In this document: piece by piece, positions 1 to 11,900 of the stretch
How the letters are laid out: each line of letters starts with the position of its first letter
How positions within the stretch are numbered: position 1 is the first letter of the stretch
Source of the DNA: Diadema setosum
Taxonomy: Eukaryota > Echinodermata > Echinoidea > Diadematoida > Diadematidae
Assembly (NCBI GenBank): GCA_033980235.1
Contig: CM067065.1
Coordinates: 22,572,837-22,636,836, forward strand
Reading direction: 5' to 3'
DNA length: 64,000 nucleotides
Notes under the pieces: generated by a model
Databases searched by the model: none
What the model was told of the DNA's origin: nothing
What the model saw: only the letters and a program-made list of their open reading frames with translations
Program-made: the position numbers and the translations under genes

Positions 1-2120
1 TTGTCTGCTTAAATGCATAATGCCAGGATGCCGGTAGTTTATAAGCAAAATGACTTGAAACGCGTTATAAGAATGTCCACAGATTTTAAATAATGTACTG
101 TTTAGTCCAGATAGTATTGCAATTAGCTGATAGAGCATCAAACTTTCTCCAGAAATGTATTTTTCGAAAAGATATTAAAGATATTTGGTACAATGAAGAT
201 ATATCAAAATCATTTATTTCCGTCCTCTTCTAAATGAAGTGGATTATCTTTCACAGGTTATGCGTATGATATCATGCATATATGATTTTGTTTCAGAATG
301 TTGACATAAATCCTTTGACAGCAATGTGTGATTTCATTGTTCCTTTAAAAAAACATGTTTGCCTGAGGCAGAATCAAAGCACAATACCCGAATAGCATAG
401 TGTATTATTTGTTCATTAAAAAAAAAAAAAATAAGTGTGATAAATCTAATGTAGTACCGAACAATCTACAACAATTAACTTTTGCTTTTAAAATGGAAGT
501 CACTCCATTTTCTAAACTCTTCAAAGTTACCAAAACATGAGGGTCACTCTTGTAATCTAGCTACGTTTTAAGTAAAGTTATTTAAAAGATTCACAATAAT
601 GCCCGACTGATGGAGCAAAATATTCCGTTTTATCAACTCTCCTGAAAAAATGAGGTCACTAGAAGTGATCAAATATTTTTCTCTTTCACTCATCCACTCA
701 TATAGCATACAATGTAATGCTTATTTCGAAGTTAAAGGCCGAAAGAAAGAGATTATTGAAAGGAGAAACTCGATATTTCATATAGTTAGTATATGAGCAG
801 AAAAATTGCTTCTCTTTTGAGGATTCATGGTCGATTCTTGTGAAGTTCCGCTGAAAATAGATTCATCATTTCTACCATAATTTATAGTAAAATAACTCTT
901 TATCCACTGATAACCTTTTGGACGAGATGGAAACATTGGATGATTTCTAAGCGACCTCCCTACCTCCCAAGTATCACTATATCCTTAGACAGTCCGCTGA
1001 ACTGTTTTGGCAAATCTTCTCTGTCCTACTTGATCTTGGGTGGCAGGTTGCACATTGATTTGGCTTCTATTTGGCGACTTTGTACGCTGTTATATATTAC
1101 ATCACATTGTTGTGTATTTTGATAGACATCATGCTTTCGTCAGGTAATGTCAGAACCGCCATTTGGATACGCATATTTCAGAAAATTTGTGCTAAAAGGA
1201 ACGATGTGCTTTACTAGGTTAGAGTTCATTTCCGTCCTAACGGTAAAGTCTGATTCGTCATTGTATTATCATTCGGAAGTATGTGTGTTTGCTTTTTATG
1301 TCTAATGAGTCATTGCAAGAGTTAAAGCATCTCTGGTGGAAGCTGTCTTAGAATGCTTTTGCGCTTAGATTGTATCTGAAATTGATTTAATTATCATAGA
1401 TCTGGTCATGTATATATTTTCTTTAATAAAGATCATCCAATTAATCCCGGTAATGACAAATACGTAATACATATACAGGTCTTATTTTGATATACCTTTA
1501 AAGTAAACAAGAGTGTAATCAAACTGTAGTGTTAACAAATAAGAGAACATAATTATTACATATCATTTTATCAGATATTCGTTAAGCATAAAGGTGTAAT
1601 ATGTGCATGTGCAGTATCTACTTGTAGAGAGAAAATAAACGGCAGTTCGCATAGACATTGATTAAATATTTCGTATTTAGAATATCAATGTTTTGTGCAT
1701 TATTTTGAAGTAGTTTTCAGCTGCTTTATTCCAGAAAATAGTGTTCGTTGATGATGAGGGTAATGTTATCAACCGAACTAAGAGGCAATGCTTGTTTGTT
1801 TGTTTGTTTGTTTGTTTTTCTGAGATGAGTGTAAACATTTATTCATTACAACATTATATCATCATCATAACTTTATCGCCATCGTAGGCTACCCCTATAA
1901 GTAAATAGTGGAAGCTATCTACGTAGGATAACGTCACGCATGCGAAGGACATCAGAGTTTTTCTTGGCAGTGTCCCATAAGTACTGAGAGGGAAGAATGG
2001 GCAGACAACCATGTTAAAAATGGCCTACAAATTATCACTTTTGGCTTACTCTTTAAGAGGTTTTCGTAAAATTTCATCACATTTGAGCTATGTTTGGGTG
2101 GATAGTTCCAGTTTAAGTTT
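1..2120. other. Non-coding stretch downstream of the gene X A exon
   Basis: I see no coding exon here. On the minus strand this is either the 3' flank of gene X's A exon or its next intron. An AATAAA on the minus strand near 1,838-1,843 and another near 1,720 could be poly(A) signals if the A exon is terminal. A (TTTG)n tract lies at about 1,795-1,818. The short open frames around 940-1,122 are shared with the right copy only because the DNA is duplicated; they resemble no protein I know. Confidence 0.5.
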
Positions 2121-2341
2121 TCAATCGATGAGATCTTGACGAACATTTTGACTTCCAAACTCTGTATCGCGAGTGAGTCGGTTCAGCGAAGCAGTGGTGT
2201 CTATGCCTTCCGTAACTTGGACGCCATTCAGATACCATGCCACATTATCTGAAGCATATACGTCTTCTGCTGAACACACAGCCGTTACCTCTTGGTTAGC
2301 CGGGAGAGGGCTGGGTACATCGAGTGTCACATGGATACCGT
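2121..2341 (-). CDS. Gene X exon 'A': Ig-like strands A-E
   Basis: An acceptor ending AATCAG is followed by an exon starting with two bases (phase 1), in frame with the signal-peptide exon. The product starts DGIHVTLDVPSPLPANQ and has an Ig B-strand cysteine (AVCSAED) and C-strand tryptophan (AWYLNGVQ) spaced as in Ig domains, then an E-strand-like TASLNRLT. It has no F-strand cysteine before the in-frame TGA, so the domain is incomplete as read. Either this is the last exon of a small secreted protein, or an unrecognised donor joins it to later exons off the left edge. Nearly identical to 45,614-45,834. Confidence 0.6.
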
Positions 2342-2408
2342 CTGATTGCATCGGCAAATCAAGAGAGAGGTCGATAAGCAGAGAAAAGAGAGTGGGGGAA
2401 CGGGAGAT

Positions 2409-2515
2409 AGATAGATAGATAGATAGATCGATAGACAGATAGATAGATATACAGACAGACAGATAAATAGATAGATTGATAGATAGATAAATAAATAGAG
2501 ATAGAGAGAGGGAGT
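2409..2515. repeat. (GATA/GACA)n microsatellite
   Basis: An imperfect tetranucleotide tract of GATA with GACA variants lies just upstream, in the minus-strand sense, of the Ig A exon. The corresponding tract at about 45,899-45,990 differs in length. It creates a spurious long open frame fused to the A exon on the minus strand. Confidence 0.95.
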
Positions 2516-2902
2516 GATATAGAAAGAGAAAGGATGGAGATTAAGTAGATGGATTAAAATAATGGAATAGATCTTATCACAATAATTGGCAGTCTGCATG
2601 TGAGTAGTGATTTTCTCGAAAAAAGGCATATAAGATATATAATTGAATAACACTACATGTAAGGAAATGTCTCCCAAGTAATATATACATGCAACAGAGT
2701 CACTTTCGTTTAATAATAATCTCATTAATCATAAAAATGAGTCCATCACAGGTAATAAATAGTCTAATTCTTGTTTATAACTGTTAAGAATTCCTTACGA
2801 ATGTTCCTCTATTTGAAGATGGTATTCCTTGAAGTGAAACAATCATCAGTTTCAATGCAATTATTGCCTGTTCATTTGCGTTTTGCTAAAGAGAAAGCTT
2901 AC

Positions 2903-2966
2903 TAATACGTTGTATGACGATGCAGAGGATGCCAACATGTAGCAAAAGTCGACTGTCAACCACCAT
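2903..2966 (-). CDS. Gene X signal-peptide exon (5' coding exon)
   Basis: The minus-strand ATG at 2,966 opens MVVDSRLLLHVGILCIVIQRI, a short basic start followed by a hydrophobic core, as in a signal peptide. The exon ends in phase 1 at a GTAAGC donor. A strong pyrimidine tract and AG at 3,001-3,002 mark its 5' boundary, so about 34 bases of 5' UTR precede the ATG and at least one non-coding exon should lie upstream. The same Met is used because it aligns in all three copies (2,966; 25,526; 46,453). Phase fits the Ig A exon at 2,341. Confidence 0.7.
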
Positions 2967-3353
2967 TGTGAATGTCAGGTATCTCTGCACAAGTAGAAAT
3001 CTGATGAGAAAAAAAAAAGATAAAAAAGTTAATAGATACAAGTTATAATGAAAAAGTATCATATCAAAGGACATTTTTTGTTTTTTTTGCTTTTTGTACT
3101 ATCGAAACACATACAATGTAAAACCAAGCTACAATTAGCATCTTCAAATGTAATGTGAAAAGTATATCAAAACATAATATAACACACACTGAGAAGGATA
3201 AAGACGCTCCCTTGAATCCTATTTAGGAGTGACGATTCTGAAGCAAATCCGTTATTGTTGGATTGGCGACGTTGGCAGACAAGCTGATGTGCAGCAAATG
3301 ATTTATGTCCGAAATGACACGAAACTTCCTTGTACGGCACCATCAATGTTATC

Positions 3354-3361
3354 ATTATATA
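3354..3361 (-). promoter_or_regulatory. Candidate TATA box of gene X
   Basis: A minus-strand TATATAAT lies about 390 bases upstream of the signal-peptide ATG. Comparable AT boxes occur at nearly the same distance in the paralogues (46,856-46,863 and 25,880-25,887), and the surrounding block, including the GCGCGGAATAAT-like stretch on the minus strand, is recognisable between copies. The start of transcription is not observed. Confidence 0.4.
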
Positions 3362-4194
3362 GATGACCAGTCACGATTATTCCGCGCAGTACGTATTCGG
3401 TTTCTTCGACGTGGCATATTTCCTGTTTAGAGTTAGATAGGATAACATGCTCGGCTTTAGGTGTAGATTACATGTTCATTTTTTTCATCTGGGAGTACAG
3501 TGTATGAACACAGGTTTTCATTTACAAGATCATCTTCTTTTTCATCTTCCTCTTATCTGACTCGTTATTTTCTTTACGCGCATTGATATCAGTGATTGTT
3601 CAAGACCGGATCTTGTAAACTCATGCCATGTGGAGGAAATGCGAAATTACTGGATACATAAATTTTGTATCTTATGTCTGTCCTGATACGTTGTCATATA
3701 ATTCAACTCGTCTATAGAACATCTGAGGGTCCCATATCGTACAAGCTTTGCTTGTTAGTGGGACCTTCCATTTCCATCCCCATCCTTATAGTTAACTTGT
3801 ATTATATGCTTTATGTATATATTAAATACGATACACCTTGTATGATACCTTGTTAAATCACATTCTGATACATTGTGAGTGTTTTGTGTTAAATTCGGAT
3901 TTTTGCGAGATGATTCGTTTCCGTCGTGCCTGTGTGCTTCTGTCTGTGTATGTACGGTGCATAATAGAATTTGATGACATTGTAACTTGTTTTGGGAGGG
4001 GTGGCGTAGAATGTCAGATAATTTATTTCTATAGCAGTGTCATCAAGGTGTAATAGAAAAAGGATCAAAATTTCTTAAAGCATTTATTTCAGACAGAAAA
4101 TCAGAATAGAATTACATGTCTATTTCATACTTATATTCTTTAAATTTCATTGTGTGCAAAATAATGAATTTCCGCACGTCATTTTTGAACTCCC

Positions 4195-4232
4195 CACCTC
4201 CCCCCCCCCCCAAAAAAAAAAGAGAGAGAGAG
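4195..4232. repeat. Poly(C)-poly(A)-(GA)n tract
   Basis: A run of about 13 C followed by A and GA repeats. The copy at 47,700-47,753 has a much longer GA part, showing microsatellite growth since duplication. Confidence 0.9.
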
Positions 4233-4661
4233 AAAAAAAAATACAACTGTATATTATCTTTGTGATAAATAAGATATGGCAGCATAAAATGTATGTGATG
4301 AATGTATAATGTACAAATAAATGCTTTAACACATCCATGTATACTGCTTCATCTTCTGTTGACGACAGGGTCATCACGTATTACATGTCAAATGTCTAAT
4401 GACAAAACAAAGACAGTGACATGGGAACCGAATTCATGTTTGTTTAAAAACAGTTTTGATCTTTATCGCTGATATTGTTGTCAAACCCGTTGTTATGTTA
4501 GACCATGGATTCTTGTCACGTAGTGTCAGTACGTCAAGGCACATAAAACAGAAATGCGTTGCGTGTTCGATTTTCGCAGGAATATCATGTAACATGACGA
4601 CAAAATAATGCATTGTGAAGACAATTTATTTCTTAAATCATTGCGTCTGAAGAGGATAAAA

Positions 4662-4662
4662 T

Positions 4663-4708
<46 letters not shown>

Positions 4709-4740
4709 ATACACACACATATAGATATATATGTATACAA
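4662..4740. repeat. (CA)n microsatellite with AT tail; empty site of a 247-bp MITE
   Basis: A (CA)n tract followed by ATAGATATATATGTATAC. The paralogous site at 48,241-48,512 holds a 247-bp inverted-repeat element in this AT tail; here the tail is uninterrupted, so this is the pre-insertion state. Confidence 0.93.
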
Positions 4741-5748
4741 GGCACAAAATGTTGTTACACAGGCCAATAGTGTTTATACAGCCCAAGCGTTGAAATCATG
4801 GGGGGGGGGGGGGGGTTGGACGGTGAGCTACTTGAGTATCATTTGACCTGCAGCGCGATTTGTCATTATCATTGTTTGTACAAGCGAATGTGAACGTTTA
4901 CGGAAAGTGATATCAATTCTTCAGATAAAATACATACGATATTGAAACTTTTTTTTTTCAGTATTTAGTAAAAATATGTCACACCATGATATTTTGCAAC
5001 TTGTGTTTATCTTTGACATTAGAGTAATAATTCTATCCGTATAATGATATTTTAAAGTTTATTCATATCAGACAATATAAAGACTTTGTAACACAATTGA
5101 TATTTTCTTAAGTGTGGTACATCATGACCTGAAAATTTTGAGTGTTTATGAATTAATTTTCTTGTGAGCTAATTTAGGACATGTTTAAGCCTTCTACTAT
5201 AAAGAGACCAATTCGTTTTTTCAAGAAAATCCTTGGCGGAGATTGGATCAAGCATACAGGTCCACACCTCTGCATAACCAGTCACATACAAAATAAAATT
5301 CAAGTAAAAGTACAATGTACAAATCAAAATAAAATATGTATTTTGGTAAGGACAACCCACTAAATTTCCATTTCCACTGAGTTTATCAAAGATAATTTAA
5401 ATGATAGATTGTATAATCTTCATTCCTCAATGCGTAATACGTGAGTGCATGTAGTAGAAATGATTTCATTAAACTTCGTTTTATAACATGAATGGTAACG
5501 ATACATACACTTATGAGGAACACGACTGTGTAATATATAGATTGAATAATTTTTTTTTTTATGTGCAGTAGGTATGTTTTCACTCAACCGAAATGGAAAT
5601 CACTCTTATGACTTCAATTTTCCTAATACGTTTCAGCGAATAAATGGATCAAATAATCCTAAATCATCTGGACATTATTTTCCCCTAAAACAGACGTTAG
5701 AAATAACTACTTTCCTGTTAAAGAGAGCTGCACCATCTGCTCATGTCC

Positions 5749-5750
<2 letters not shown>

Positions 5751-5791
<41 letters not shown>

Positions 5792-5825
5792 TCTCTCTCT
5801 CTCCCACACACACACACACACACAT
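5751..5825. repeat. (CA)n-(TC)n-(CA)n compound microsatellite
   Basis: Two CA tracts separated by a TC tract. The copy at 50,068-50,162 has the same layout with different lengths. Confidence 0.95.
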
Positions 5826-6847
5826 GGTGATATCTCCATCCTCTCTCCTACATTGTGCCTACTGCAATTGTTCATAATTCTACTTACAAGTTGGTTCTCT
5901 CGATATCTGATTTTCAGTAAATGAGTGACCTGTGAGATCTCACGGCACCTTCATATAAGAAGGCATTGTGACTGGTGATAATGTACACCAAACGTCTGCA
6001 GTCAAATTACTTCATGATACTTATTTATTTTTCGAAGACATTACAGACATGATTCCTTGTATACAGTTCCAACAAGTATAGTAAAGGTGATGAAAACATT
6101 TATGAGTTCATAACTTAAAATTATCTCGCGATATGAAGATATGTAATACAGAGTAATGTTCAACTCAATTGTTAAGTCTTTATCCATTGTGAGACCGTTT
6201 GCCAGGGTGCAATAAGATTGCTTCAATCTAATAATAACTTTTTCAATCACCAACGTGGATACAGCAGATCATAATGCAAGCGAAATTTCCAACGACCTAG
6301 CGGTTTTCAGCATCATGCTAAACTCGTAATGAAGATAGTTAATATCCATAGAAATAAAAAAAAAAGAAACACGAAGATATGCATGATACTGTAGGACAAT
6401 CATTGTAGACAGAATTGACGGTGAATAAAACAGGACACTTGAACTGAAGTCATACCCGCGTTTAGCGGATCCACACAATATAAAATCGTTTCAAAAGTGC
6501 ACACATATTGAACACGTTGGTACAACACCAGACCCTATACAAGTTATCATGCCACATTGTTATTACTCTTTTTTCCACTTTGATATGATGTTTAGATCTT
6601 TAATATTACCGTCTGTATGAAATTATCAAAATTCTTTTCGGGTAATATTAAAAAATATTAAGCCTATATTACCATTTTTGTACTGTATATACTTTTGCAG
6701 TGGAATCAAGCAACACTTCCGGAATAACACGCGAAGTTTTAACCCTAACCCTTTGCTGATTAAATTGTGAAGATTCATTTCTCATTTAAATAGGGTTTAA
6801 TCCAAAACATACAATGATCGTACATAATGATTATTCCATAATATTAT

Positions 6848-7500
6848 GTGACCCTGCATCATAAAACCAACAAAAAGTTGGCAGACATGAATTGATAGTT
6901 AAGGGCGGATTCTGAAAGAGCAGGCTATAAGCTTCAAATGATGTATAGCTCAATGAAATAGACTCTACTAATCATCTAAAAATTGGAAAGAAAGCACACA
7001 CTCAGGAAAAGTGTGAACAGAGAAAAGAGGCCCTGAAGTACTTGGTCTATTCAAGCACTTAATCTTTACCAAACCACTAGTTGTGCGATGAATGGGACAA
7101 AAAACAGGATGCAGATCACTGGAGCAACAACAGGCTGCAAATAAACATGCTCTATTAGCACATTCTGCCCATGATTAATGCCGACTTTCAAAGCAGTTAC
7201 AGCATTATCCCTTCTAAAGTTATTAGACTTTAAGGTGAAGAGTGTGCAAAGAGTTATCAAGAAATGAAAAGGTGCATCTTCAAGACATATCTGATCTCAC
7301 AACTCTACCAGAAAAAAAGTTGTAGAAAAATTGCTAAAAATGCACATTTCCATCCATTTTATGATCCCAAACTTAAGAATAATGTAGAAGTGTAGGTCTT
7401 TTGAGAAACCAAAATTGACTAGGTTGACCCGTTTTACGTTTTTTGAGTCCTAACGTAAAATCAATGGTTGCGACTTTTTGTTCGTTTTTGTTCTTTTCAC
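6848..7500. mobile_element. Old GTGACC-type MITE
   Basis: It starts GTGACCCTGCATCATAAAAC and ends near a GCGACTTTTTGTTCG stretch, the degraded inverse of its beginning. The middle paralogue carries the same element at 32,972-33,688, so it predates their separation. A younger copy in opposite orientation is at 34,408-35,093. I see no transposase frame. Confidence 0.65.
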
Positions 7501-8728
7501 TTCCGATATGTTGGGGATAAAGCTACCAAATAAATTTCAATAACGACAAAAGATGTGGATAATGCATATGAATTTTCACCAAGTTTAAAGAAACTACGAT
7601 TTAATATGTTGGTTGCAGGTGATTTCCAACACATAGTATATTATCTATGTTCTCTTGTTACTAAACAGACAAAAGTACTTGCTAACGATAAAACAAAAAG
7701 TGTTTTAGGTTGCATTAAGATTTTACAAAAGACACTGTCAATGGATACGTTTTATTCTTTCTTTTTTTAATTTCCCGCTTTAATAATAAACCTTTTGCAC
7801 GAAAGTGGCGGTCGTGGGGTGAAATCTGCGATCATTCCAATATATCACGCTGGTACATATGCGGCTGTTTGTACATGATATCCCCTTCGTTATGGCACGC
7901 CTGAAAATAAAGCAGATATCGGAAAAATAACAACGAAGATAGCAGCTGTCATGAAACAATTCAGAAAGAAACAATACTTTGCATATGCTCAGTATGGTAG
8001 TGTGATACACGTAGTTTACATAGTTCGAGAAATGTTATGACAGTGAATATCAAACGGTTTTAATATTTTGTTATTCTTTGCTGATGACTGAGTATCATAA
8101 AGATAAATCACTCTCTTTTCATTTTCCTCTAATGCTTTTCTGTGAACATAACTTCATCTTACTACTTTTTATCTTGCTATGTATATTGTCATTTTAACAC
8201 AAGCTTAAGCCTTATGAATTATCCCAGAAAATGCTATCTTAACGGAGAGGAGTGTCCAAATCGTAGGGGGCTGCACATGTTATGATCTAATACGCTATAT
8301 ATGAATATTCATCGAAGATTTCGCGGTTTTTTGTTGGACGATTAATCAACAATAATGTGCATGAGCCTCAACACAATTTAGAGCCTTTCCACAAAGTCCA
8401 TCAAGTAAAGAGGACCATGCGTTCGGTTTACAACAAAAATCTGTATCGTCTGTATAAACCAATTCAATGGAGGCTCTGTATGTCCATTTTGATTTATTTT
8501 CTGTTCGCACAAAAGCAGTGAATTCATAATTGATATAATGCATTATTATGTATTCCAAATACACTGTCAGGAAACTTACAATCATGGACAACAGTCATGC
8601 AGGCACACATAAACCAAGAAACACAAAAAGAGAGTCAATAAGATTGTGCTGTGATACCGCTGTGACAGATCAAAAAAACAAACAAACAAACAAATCAAAG
8701 CTGAATAATTAAGATTACGCTAAGGGCT

Positions 8729-8734
8729 TTTATT
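8729..8734 (-). terminator. Poly(A) signal of gene 1 (AATAAA)
   Basis: A minus-strand AATAAA lies about 30 bases past the gene 1 stop codon. In genes 2 and 3 the aligned hexamer is ATTAAA (35,576-35,581 and 51,944-51,949), the usual alternative signal. This suggests a very short 3' UTR. Confidence 0.6.
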
Positions 8735-8763
8735 CTGTATACTCTGTATACCTTATTCTCCAA

Positions 8764-8900
8764 TCAATACGCTGGCTTCCTTCTCCTCATGAGGACGGTG
8801 GCGCAGGTGATGATTGAGAGAATGAAAATAACGACGAGGAGAGCGTACGTGGTCGACGACTTCTGCAGTGCGCCTCGACGAGGACCGGCTGTAGGACCCG
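8764..8900 (-). CDS. Gene 1 last exon: stalk, membrane helix, 7-residue tail
   Basis: Acceptor AACAG, phase 1 start, stop TGA at 8,764-8,766. The peptide starts GPTAGPRRGALQKSS, then a hydrophobic helix TYALLVVIFILSIITCATVL, then MRRRKPAY. Basic residues after the helix place the C-terminus inside the cell. The tail has no ITAM, ITIM or other signalling motif, and the helix has no charged residue for pairing with an adaptor. This exon is among the best conserved in the three genes. Confidence 0.88.
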
Positions 8901-11900
8901 CTGTTTGCAAAGGATAGGAAAGATGATTTTTATATCCATTCCAGTGTCAAAATGAATGTATCACTGTGATGTCTTTATACTCCTTTAACTATAAAACAGA
9001 ACTATTCAGCAGTGGAATTCTTCCCAGGTCGGTCGATAAGATGTGCCAGCCACCATGCAGGCCTTTGACACACTTGACCGTTACCTGAAAAAATATACTT
9101 TGAAATGGAAATATGGATTGATGGAATTGTCTGTTGTTTATTGTTGTTTTGCGTCGTCATGATTCAAGAGTTCTGACTGGTTGAAGCACAGACTTCATTT
9201 CAGCCTTTGCTTAGCTGCCATGGCAATACCATGATTAGCATACACGTTCTCACCTTTGACCCTTCTTGTCGGACAATGAGTCACGTGGGTGGAGGTGGGG
9301 CCAAGACCGTTTGTACCGGAGCACGTGACATTGATGCACCGGTCTGGACGATTGCGAAGAATGCCTGAGGCACAGCTGGAGTTGGACAGGGTGATGTTGT
9401 CAGCTATGATCTCGTAGGTGTGAAGGTGCGGGTAGGGTTGGTCGGCAAGGGCCACGTGACAATTAATGATGAGAGTAACTTGGTTGCCTTCTCCTCGGAT
9501 CTCATGGGTCTCGATCTTCAGGATGTTATCAGCCGGAGGTCTGGGTTCTGATCCTGATTTCAAGTGAAAATGAAATAAATGTGAAGCATTCAAGGGATAA
9601 TCTTTTTGCTAACATACACAAATGACAACAAAAGTACCACTATAAATATCCAAATAAAGCACGAAATATCATTTGCTGACTTCTGGAAGATTTTGTTGTG
9701 CCACATCAAGCCTAAACCTACACACAACAGCATACTTAAACACTTCTAGAACGAGTGTCATACGAATCTTCGAACACAAATGAAGGGCGTTTAGTGTCTT
9801 TATGGCATTGTTATTTTCTCCGTGTCACAAAACGCACACACGCACACACGCACACACGCACACACACACGCACACACACACACACACACACACATACACA
9901 CACATGCCCAAAATACTGACAACTTGGTGCTATGAAAATGACAGCGAGCCAACGTGGTGACTGACCTGCCGATGACATACCTGAATCAGGTGGGCAGTAA
10001 GTATCACTTTTGAAAGTTTCTCCAAAGTTGTTTGAACCCATACAGGAAACCTTCATACATGTCGCAGGCGAGGGTTCAAAGGTCGCTGATGGTGCGTCAG
10101 ACGATATCACATGATCGTCAGCTGTGATCGTGAAAGTGTGGATTGGCGGGAAAGGCTGGTCGGCTGGATTCACGTGACACGTGATGTTGAGAACCGTATC
10201 ATCTTCCCGCTCGAAAGATTGGTAATCGATCGATATGATATCTGGCGATGGTCGATCTAAAAGAAAGTACAGTAGGATAAGGCTGACTTCCCCCACTTTG
10301 TGTAATCTTATTACTAAGAATGGAAGCCTCACTGATGAGAGAATGTTAAAGTTAATAATGATATTAACCCTTTCTGTGCCAGGGACTTAGGACAGTGTGT
10401 ATAAGGCTATGAGATTTTCTGTACCAATCAGCACTCAGAGCATACAAAGCAGGGGCGGATCCAGGAATTCTGTAAAGGGGGGGGGGGGCGTGACTAATAT
10501 TTCTGGTGCCACTTCCGGGTTTCATTTAATTTTTTTTATTTTTATTTTCTTTGTTTTTAGCGAAAATTAAAGGGGGGGGGGGCGTGCGCCGGTTGCGCCC
10601 CCCTCTGGATCCGCCACTGCAAAGGGTTAACGGATTTCGACTATTATTAAAAGGAAAGGAGGATGGTCCCAGAAAGAATTTCCAATTCAAGCTTCAAATT
10701 TTTTGAAGGGTAAGAAAGAAAAAAATAAGTCATGAAAAATCCACATTATGAAGATCTCAAATGACATCTGACTTGTACTTTCTTAGGGTTTTAAACATCT
10801 TTCTTTTTTTTCATTACTGATGAAATAAAACAGATGGAAATCAAGTGTCACCTTTAAAGCTTACCTTGGGGGCAATGTTCTAGCCACGCCGTCGTGGTGC
10901 CATGCCCATTCGTTCCTAAACACGTGACGTTGATGCATCTGTTGGGGCGTGGCGAGAGCAGGGCAGACGCGGAGCTTGATGACGAAATGTTGACGTTGTC
11001 AGCAGCGATTGCATACGAGTGAAGGGGAGGAGACGGCTGAGCGGTGACGTTCACGTGACATTCAATAAACAGGCTCACAACATTGTTCTCGCCTCTGAAC
11101 TCGGTAGTTTCAATTGACAAAATGCCGGAATTGGGATGAGCGCCATCTACGAGACCATCGAAATGAACAACAGTTTCATTCATGCATACAACCTCGTGCT
11201 TTTCAATTTGAGAATCAGAGAAAAAATGAAATAAATAAATAAGATATATCAATGTTATCAGCAAACGATTCAGACTGAATACAGACGATCTATATCCTAC
11301 CATAACGTTTCAATGCATGACATTTTTTGATTCTATGAAGAGAATTCTATAGAAGTCATTAATCTAACCAGACAAAATCCATAAACGAACTTGGCATTTG
11401 TTTACTCATTATTAACAGGATGATGTATATTCCATAGGTCTACATGCCATATATTTCGCCTTGGTCAAATGATAAGTTTTTATTGTGACATTTATTGTTT
11501 TATATAAAGGTAACACTTGGAAATGATTTGATATTGATAGCATTTCGTAACTTTTTATCACAGTGAAAGGAAGGAATACGTTTGCTCATTTATTTTCAAT
11601 CTGTTATTTGGTATTGCTGACCGAGCGTGGCATCTCCAGGAAATTATTACGTAAGGAAACCAGAGAGGGTATATAGATAAAAAAGGGTGCGCAGAAACAG
11701 CAATAACTACAGGTCCGGATGTCAACGTGTTTGAAATTACACCAAATGGAATCCTAACAATTTCCTTCTTTTTATTTCGGGCAAAAATCATCGTTATGAA
11801 AGCAGTTTTTTTAATCAAAAATAGGTACACATTTCGACTGAAGATCTACTTTAACAAAGCATTATGTCTTTATTGTTAGCCATGGAATTATTCGTTTTCA

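Larger units (their letters stand above)
1..6515. repeat. Segmental duplication, left copy (mate 43,489-50,840)
   Basis: The sequence from base 1 is almost the same, base for base, as that starting at 43,489, and the match runs through the signal-peptide and Ig A exons to 6,515. Differences are scattered substitutions, microsatellite length changes and two clean transposon insertions present only in the right copy (48,256-48,502 and 48,963-49,515). The low divergence points to a recent duplication. The right copy then skips 6,516-7,579 and resumes at 7,580, so the duplication continues beyond this entry. Confidence 0.93.
3363..8763. other. Intergenic region between gene X 5' end and gene 1 3' end
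   Basis: No exon is supported. The region carries microsatellites and one older inverted-repeat element (6,848-7,500). It is repeated at 46.9-51.97 kb (close) and, from about 4,800 on, at 29.7-35.6 kb (more diverged), and so serves as the reference 'empty' allele for several insertions in those copies. The open frames here, including that at 5,574-5,924, run through (CA)n tracts and are not conserved as protein. Confidence 0.6.

Noticed and set aside
6736..6756. Interstitial telomere repeat (AACCCTAACCC)
   Set aside because: Only two units, TAACCC rather than TTAGGG arrays, and lost in the 32,870 copy; chance.
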